Below, in pieces: positions 58,480-64,000 of a DNA stretch of 64,000 nt. The DNA is from Ditylenchus dipsaci (taxonomy: Eukaryota; Nematoda; Chromadorea; Rhabditida; Anguinidae). A model generated the notes under the pieces. It was not told the DNA's origin, did no database searches, and saw only the letters and a program-made list of their open reading frames with translations. Numbering within the stretch: position 1 is the first letter of the stretch; each line of letters opens with the position of its first letter. The DNA lies in NCBI GenBank assembly GCA_004194705.1, contig SADC01000228.1, positions 108,631 through 172,630 of the forward strand, in the 5' to 3' direction. Made by a program: the position numbers and the translations under genes.

Positions 58480-58990
58480 CTTCAACGTCTCATTTGCAAA
58501 ATGCTCGAACACTATCTCCTCCCAAGCTTTGATGACAGACAGCTTTAAACAAAGTACAAGCCTCAAGGCACTTCGCGCTAACAATAAAATCATCAGTTGC
58601 TAATACGAAAATGCATCGGTATACAGCAAGCCTGCTGCAACCGAACCAATACACTTTGCCTGAGCCACTAGCTGCAGTTGTTTTGAACTTAGAAAATAAA
58701 AACAAGCCTGAAGAGATGAGTGCAATGCAAAAAATGAACGCTTAACTCTTTTTGAAAACAATAGGACTACTTAGAAACAAAGATTCAACAGTCTTGACCA
58801 TTTTAGATTATGTTACACAAAAACTAAAAAAAGATTATTCAGAAGACTATGAACAGCTAGAACACCTAAAGCTTCCTAAAAATGACTGTTATTTAAGTTT
58901 CTCGCTTGAAAAAGAGTGACAATAAACAAAGCTTTTCTGTTCCAGTTTGTAAACACCATGTCTGATGAAGAAATTGAGAAATTGACAGAT
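58480..58990 (+). pseudogene. Decayed coding remnant, unrecognised
   Basis: Protein-like text shifts between frames: LICKMLEHYLLPSFDDRQL, then LLQPNQYTLPEPLAAVVLNL and EEMSAMQKMN before a TAA, then DSTVLTILDYVTQKLKKDYS. A TTCCAG acceptor at about 58945 precedes MSDEEIEKLTD. It looks like exons of one damaged gene or a degraded transposon gene. No family recognised. Confidence 0.3.
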
Positions 58991-58999
58991 TAAAAACTG

Positions 59000-61900
59000 A
59001 GAACTAAGGCATTTAAAAGGCAACAAGCAAAAGAAAACAAAAAGTCGAAACGGAAGAAAATGAAAATGAAGATGATGAGGAGGAGGAAGAGGCTATAATT
59101 ATTCGCTTCTGGTTTTTTTTCTCGAAAAAAACAGAAGCAGAAATCAGAAAAACAGAAGTGAAAAAAACACAGAAAAACAGGAAAACAGAAGCAGAAAAAT
59201 AGAACCCGCTGCAGCCCTGATACAGACGATACTTTCGCCTCCCTCCAGTTTCCAAACGAGGTAGAATATCATAATTTCAAGTTTTTTACAACAAAACAAA
59301 CTTTATATTTTTTCTCAATAAACTACTAACCAATGACCCTTTTTGATAAATATTTAAATATGCCAGTTTTTCATGCCCTTTCTGTCTGTGTATTCAGATT
59401 TAAAAAGCGAACTTCAAATGCTTTTTGACGCTAGTGGAATTTTTCCTCTCAAAAAATCTACTGGAATATACCCTGCCCAATAATTTTTGTAGGGTATCTA
59501 AAATCACAATTTTTGAAAAAAAAAAGTTGTGAAAAAGCTTTTGTTAGTAATGAATATTGCCTGAGCATGAACTTGAGCCTAAGTTTACATGTGTCGAAAA
59601 GACCCACTTAGTAGTTTGAGATTAAAATGCCGTATTGTGGGGTATTTTTTGAGTTATGGTAAAATTGAGTTTTGGTAAAATCCGTAATATAATTCCGGTG
59701 TATAATGAAATAGCGGCGAATATTTTTTGCTTTGAGATGAATTTGAATTCTGTCAATGAGTTGTGTATTGTAAAAGCAGTTTCATAAGCAAATTAATTAT
59801 GCTGCACACTATTCCGACTTCAGAATATAGCCGAAATATATTTTCCCGCGCTTTTAAAACATCATTTTGATTAATTTTTTCTAAAACATGTGTGATTTAT
59901 TTAGTAAACATTATGTGCCTTAGCGGCAACGAAGCAGTATAATAAGAAGTTAAAAAGCAGTTTTTTTGTGCTACACACTATGACAATGCTATTTTTCATA
60001 CTAAGTTTTTAGAGAAAAAAATGCACGGAAAGATTTTTAAAGGTTAGGTTAAGGATATCACCCTAACTTTAAAAATAAATTATCAGTATAGTACAAAAAT
60101 ATTTCACGAAATTCGAAAATTGCTTTTTTATAGCGATATATGTCAGCTTTCAAACAAGCTATTATCTGTAACAATGCATATTAAATTCTCCACCATAAAC
60201 ACGTTTAATCTTTTAAACACACATATTTTTCTATTGTTGAAAATGTTTGGTTGTTTAAAGCTTTTTTATTTATGAATAGGCTACTTTATAAGATAACGTT
60301 ATAAAAAAAGTCAAAAGCCTTTTATTGTTTTCATTCTAAAAAATAGTTTTTTCAATATTATGTTGATTGATAAGTTCTGATGAAATGTTTGCTTGGTAAA
60401 CTTTATTTATTAAATATCAGCCACGTTATTAATGTCAAATACTGAAAGAAAGCTGTTTTCTTCCTTCTATTTTCATTAAGACAGCCTAATTTTATAAAAA
60501 AACTAATAGTGGAATTTTAGCTCCGCAATATGGTGCATCAAAATGTGACCAGGGAAACTATTCGCAGTTATATCCGCAAAAATGCAAGCTGCATTTCAGG
60601 AGCAAAATAATTTTGTAAAAACTGTTTTAGCCATATGATCTTTCAAAAATTTTCACTAAAAATCACAAAATTAGTCAGTTTTTCACAATTATTCTGCTTC
60701 TGACTTTTTGCTTGGGGGACCAAGGCAAATCAAGTTTCTGGTCAAATTTTGGTCAAAAAAAATTTTTCCAAATTTGTTTTTTATGTGGAAAAGTGTTAAA
60801 ACAGCTTTTTTATCGTTTTAAGCACATAAAAATACTTAGAGTCGTTTAAACAGGATTTACAAATATTTACAAAATATGCACCCCCTCCCTCCCTCAAGTG
60901 AACAAGTGCCTATCTTGAAACCCATCAAAAAAAATTTTTTCTGATTTTAAGAAAAAAAATTTGATCTGGAACCCATCTGTTAATTTTTAACGGTTTAAAT
61001 TTTCCTATGAAATCATGCCTGCAAACTTTATAAAAAAAACAATATTTCTGAAAATTGCGAAATCCTGAAGATTTTGTCCGACTTTTGTTTTTGGGTTAAC
61101 TTTGCAGGCATGAAATAAAAAAATTTATACTCAAAATGTAGCCCTGTTTTTGGCTCAGTTTGAGTATATGTTTGCATATTAAGACGTTCACTATAAAACG
61201 GTAAAAACATAAGTTCTAAAATAACTTCGAAACCTACCGGGTAGCCTTTATTTGGACCAAAGGCTAATTTTCCAAAAAAGTTTTATTTGTAAATTGGCGA
61301 TCTGGTATTTTTTTCGTCGGCTGGATTACGATCAAATCATTGGTATGAAAAGTAAGGGTAAAAATAAAAATCATATTAACTGAGTTGCGGAAAATCCCCA
61401 TTTCTAGTCAAAGTGGCTGATGGGCATATTAACATTCACGTGGCGGTTGATTGCCGAAAAATCGTAATCACCGGTTTATCAACCGGAAAACAATCAACTG
61501 GTTGATGTGGCGGTTGATAAAATCCAGGCGTGAACAAGACTGCCCAAGACTCTAGGCTATCATAAAGATTTTACATTTGAAAATTTCTCCGTGAAATGAA
61601 TTTTGTAGCTTTAATCTGCGATACGACTTTGTGATCTTATGAATTTCTCACACAATGCAGCTACTAAATTTTTAGCGAATGTTTTCTTTAGTCACATTTT
61701 GTAGACATATTGCGGAGCTGAAATTCTAGTATTGTATTTTTCATAAATACAGATTGTTTTTCAAAAAACTAGCCTTCGTTTAGTATATAAGATAGTATAT
61801 ATAACATTAATAGTGTGACTGATAACTTTATCAAACAAACATTTTATCGGAAATTCATTAACTTGATAGTTTCCAAACAAATAAGTGCTCAAGTTTTTAG

Positions 61901-62340
61901 CAATGCATATTCACTTGGTGGAGATTTTTTCTTTCTTCACCCGTGACGAGCTTGAAAGACTTAGTATTGTTGCAAGTGCTTCATGACTGTATAGAACACT
62001 ACTTTGCTGAAACACCATATCGTTTGGTCGAGCACTTTTTCTGGCTTTAGCTGGAAATAAGTATTGTTGCGGTTTTGTTTAAAACTGAATTGGAGAAAAT
62101 GTAAGTTTGAAAGTTTGTGAAAAACTTTAAAACACAATTATTGTTAGAACACATAGAATGACATGCTTTTTCATTTTATTGAAAAGATCCTTTTGACTTT
62201 TGCGGCTTTTTTGACTATAGGTGAAAACAACATGTGATCTTCCAACAAACATTTAGAAATCTTTTTCGTCTAGAGCTACAAAGTTGCCCTAGAGTCATAA
62301 ATATTAAATAAACAAATATTCAGAAGAGCATGACGTTTTT
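59000..62340. other. Gene-poor AT-rich stretch
   Basis: 59100-59215 has CAGAAGCAGAAA repeats ending GCAGCCCTG, probably a hAT end. Around 61410-61540 there are imperfect CGGTTGATNNCCG palindromes. No supported gene. Confidence 0.45.
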
Positions 62341-62496
62341 CGACTAAAGAAAATGTTGACCTCGACTATACTTACAGCCATCAGCGCAAACCGGCTTCTA
62401 AGTGTTAAATTAAATGTTTTATCCATTTTTTCAGCGTACTCTAAAAATGGCTCTATAACCCAATTATGGCCTTTCCTGTTCCACCCAAAGGTGCGC

Positions 62497-62984
62497 ATGT
62501 CTAAAGCAATACTTGCTTTAATATTGATGACAATACTGAATATTACGACTGGACCTGCTGAAGACCAATCCAACATAGAGCATTTAACACATATTTGCGT
62601 AATGCCGTTTGCACAGTGGTTGAATATAGGTTAGGCTTTTGGGTGCTGAAAATCAAAAATCATTTAAATGAGGGGGGGGGATAAATTCATGTAGAAGGCG
62701 CCTACTTTATTATTCGGTGCGAAAATGTCCATCCCTTGCTGAAGCACAATTAATATATGTCAAGCTTTTAGAAAGATAAGCGACAAATTACCTTGATCAA
62801 TTACTTATCATCGCGCACCTTTGTCTCCAGCTGAGTGTTCCAGCACAGTATTATAGGTCTTCCATGGCAGATATCTTCTTCAGGTTTTTTTTGGAGGAGA
62901 AGCAATGCCCAGACGAGTGGGAACTTTTTTGATGACCACCTGAAATCATCGAAGGAAGGGGGACATCTTTGCTTGGAAGAGTGA
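62497..62984 (+). CDS. Putative two-exon small secreted protein
   Basis: Exon 1, 62497-62629, begins MSKAILALILMTILNITT, a good signal peptide with likely cleavage after GPA, then EDQSNIEHLTHICVMPFAQW. Exon 2, 62884-62984, follows TTCTTCAG in matching phase (G|GT) and runs NAQTSGNFFDDHLKSS to a TGA. Predicted length about 77 residues with two cysteines. The open frame also extends upstream to an ATG at 62353, but the signal peptide favours the later start. No homologue recognised. Support comes only from splice phase and signal peptide. Confidence 0.35.
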
Positions 62985-63320
62985 GACAATATAGACAATT
63001 TTCGATAACGATGCAACCCGACCCAGTTTGTGTAGCGGCTTCCGAGGAGTCTGAATCAGAAAACTACTATGGAAAAGTAACAATATGAAAACCCTACAGA
63101 CCTTTTCTTCTTTGTTCCGTCAAACGATTTCAGCAGAGATAGATTTCTCGGTGAAGTTTTGTAATTGCGTCACTTGTCACATCAACTTGAACACTGGCTG
63201 ATCTTCTAAGAGGCTCTCGCTTTCCTTAAAATACATAGATAATCAGTAAAAGCAATCAGAGAATCCATAAAAAATTCAGCATAACATAAATCTAGCACAT
63301 AACTTCGTTTTTCTATGCCT

Positions 63321-63712
63321 TCATTTTTTTGTCTGACTAATATAGTCTTCCACCTGGATGTGCTGCTTGCCTTCTTTTGCTGAGAGGATAGCTTTTGAGA
63401 GGATCTCTGGCTTCGGCATCATCTTGAGCTTGTTTTGACTGCTCTTCCTTTTCTTTCGGCCAATTTTGCTACAAAAATCTTGATGTTTCGAAATTCGCAA
63501 ACATTGGAAAATACAACCACTGAGAAATTACTTACATAGACGAGTTTTTCCTGCCTTTTTTGCACTCACGATAGCATTTTTTGTTGGCGCTCATCTTGGC
63601 ACTTCTTGCTTCCATCAGACCTTCGTGCTTCAGAAGTTCCTTAGAATGCTAGCTTGCTTGTTTCCGCGTTTCTGCGCTGCAGTAGCGTGTCTTGTTCGGA
63701 GCATTAGCTTGC
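63321..63712 (-). CDS. Unrecognised basic protein gene, last two exons
   Basis: Minus-strand exons 63712-63536 and 63468-63321 (TGA at 63321-63323) join in phase (AT|C). Exon 1 reads QANAPNKTRYCSAETRKQAS, a TAG at 63651-63649, then HSKELLKHEGLMEARSAKM and NKKCYRECKKGRKNSS. Exon 2 continues KIGRKKRKSSQNKLKMMPKP and ends VEDYISQTKK. It is lysine/arginine-rich and nuclear or nucleolar in character. Family not recognised. Except for the in-frame TAG the exon is intact. Earlier exons would lie to the right, beyond the window. Confidence 0.4.
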
Positions 63713-64000
63713 CTGAAAACGCAAAAAAATATACTGTAATAAACGACAGACAAAAAGTGCAAAACCACGAACTTTTCACACATCTTATAGCAAAATGTAG
63801 CCTATGTATTCAGGCCCAGAAAAGTCAGAACGATTTTCGTAAAATCAGAATTGAAAACTAAGATCGTTTGAAGCACAAACTGGCATTTTCTCGAGTGAAA
63901 TAGGGATTTTTGCGTTTCCATTTAATTTTGCATAAGACTATCTGAATTTGCATTTTTTGCATACGTCCTTGTACTAAAATGCAGTAAAATTACTCCTCTA

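Noticed and set aside
30040..62300. Reverse-transcriptase or retroviral elements
   Set aside because: I looked for YXDD-type and LTR/primer-binding features in long frames and saw none; the mobile content is DNA transposons.
32704..63712. Non-standard genetic code
   Set aside because: In-frame TAG, TGA and TAA each appear only in exons that also show other defects or lack confirmed frames, and TAA, TAG and TGA all serve as plausible natural stops here.

Overview
The window is AT-rich eukaryotic, almost certainly animal, DNA. Genes are split into many short exons with GT...AG introns (acceptors mostly TTTCAG/TTTTAG) and AATAAA signals follow them. One gene encodes a homologue of Integrator subunit 13 (Asunder), another a DUF229 sulfatase-fold protein of the kind common in invertebrates. 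The phylum cannot be fixed from the sequence. There are no bacterial operons, rRNA genes or CRISPR arrays, and no convincing functional tRNA.

Layout. 0.9-2.7 kb: partial, broken copy of a DUF229 gene (+), ending near 4.05 kb. 4-8.3 kb: repeats. 8.3-9.8 kb: last exons of an unrecognised gene (-). 10.1-11.6 kb: nested pogo/mariner-type elements. 11.8-22.4 kb: an AAA-ATPase-like (PF09820-type) gene (-), about eleven exons, one of them split by a hAT transposon. 22.5-32.6 kb: nested inverted-repeat elements. 32.7-33.3 kb: PBDC1-like gene (+), damaged. 34.6-38.1 kb: a hAT transposon carrying a transposase C-terminus (+) and a two-exon membrane-protein gene (-). 38.4-48.1 kb: second, fuller DUF229 gene (+). 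48.8-53.8 kb: INTS13/Asunder gene (+), 16 exons. 54-62.3 kb: gene-poor repeats. 62.5-63.7 kb: two small convergent putative genes.

More than half of the window is mobile DNA, mostly non-autonomous: TA-duplicating MITEs with CCGTATTTCCTCTAATAA-like ends, CAGTC...GACTG pogo/mariner-type MITEs, several hAT families with perfect 8-bp target duplications, a TTAA (piggyBac-type) foldback element, and a striking class of foldback elements whose two arms are mirrored arrays of a short unit, with a different unit in each element. The two DUF229 copies give direct empty-site proof for several insertions and allow them to be ordered in time.

Several genes carry isolated one-base frameshifts although exon order, splice phases and conserved motifs are kept. 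Because these occur even in INTS13, an unpolished long-read consensus is a serious alternative to pseudogenisation, so disruptions are described rather than treated as proof of loss. All exon boundaries were inferred by hand from splice signals, phase and family similarity.
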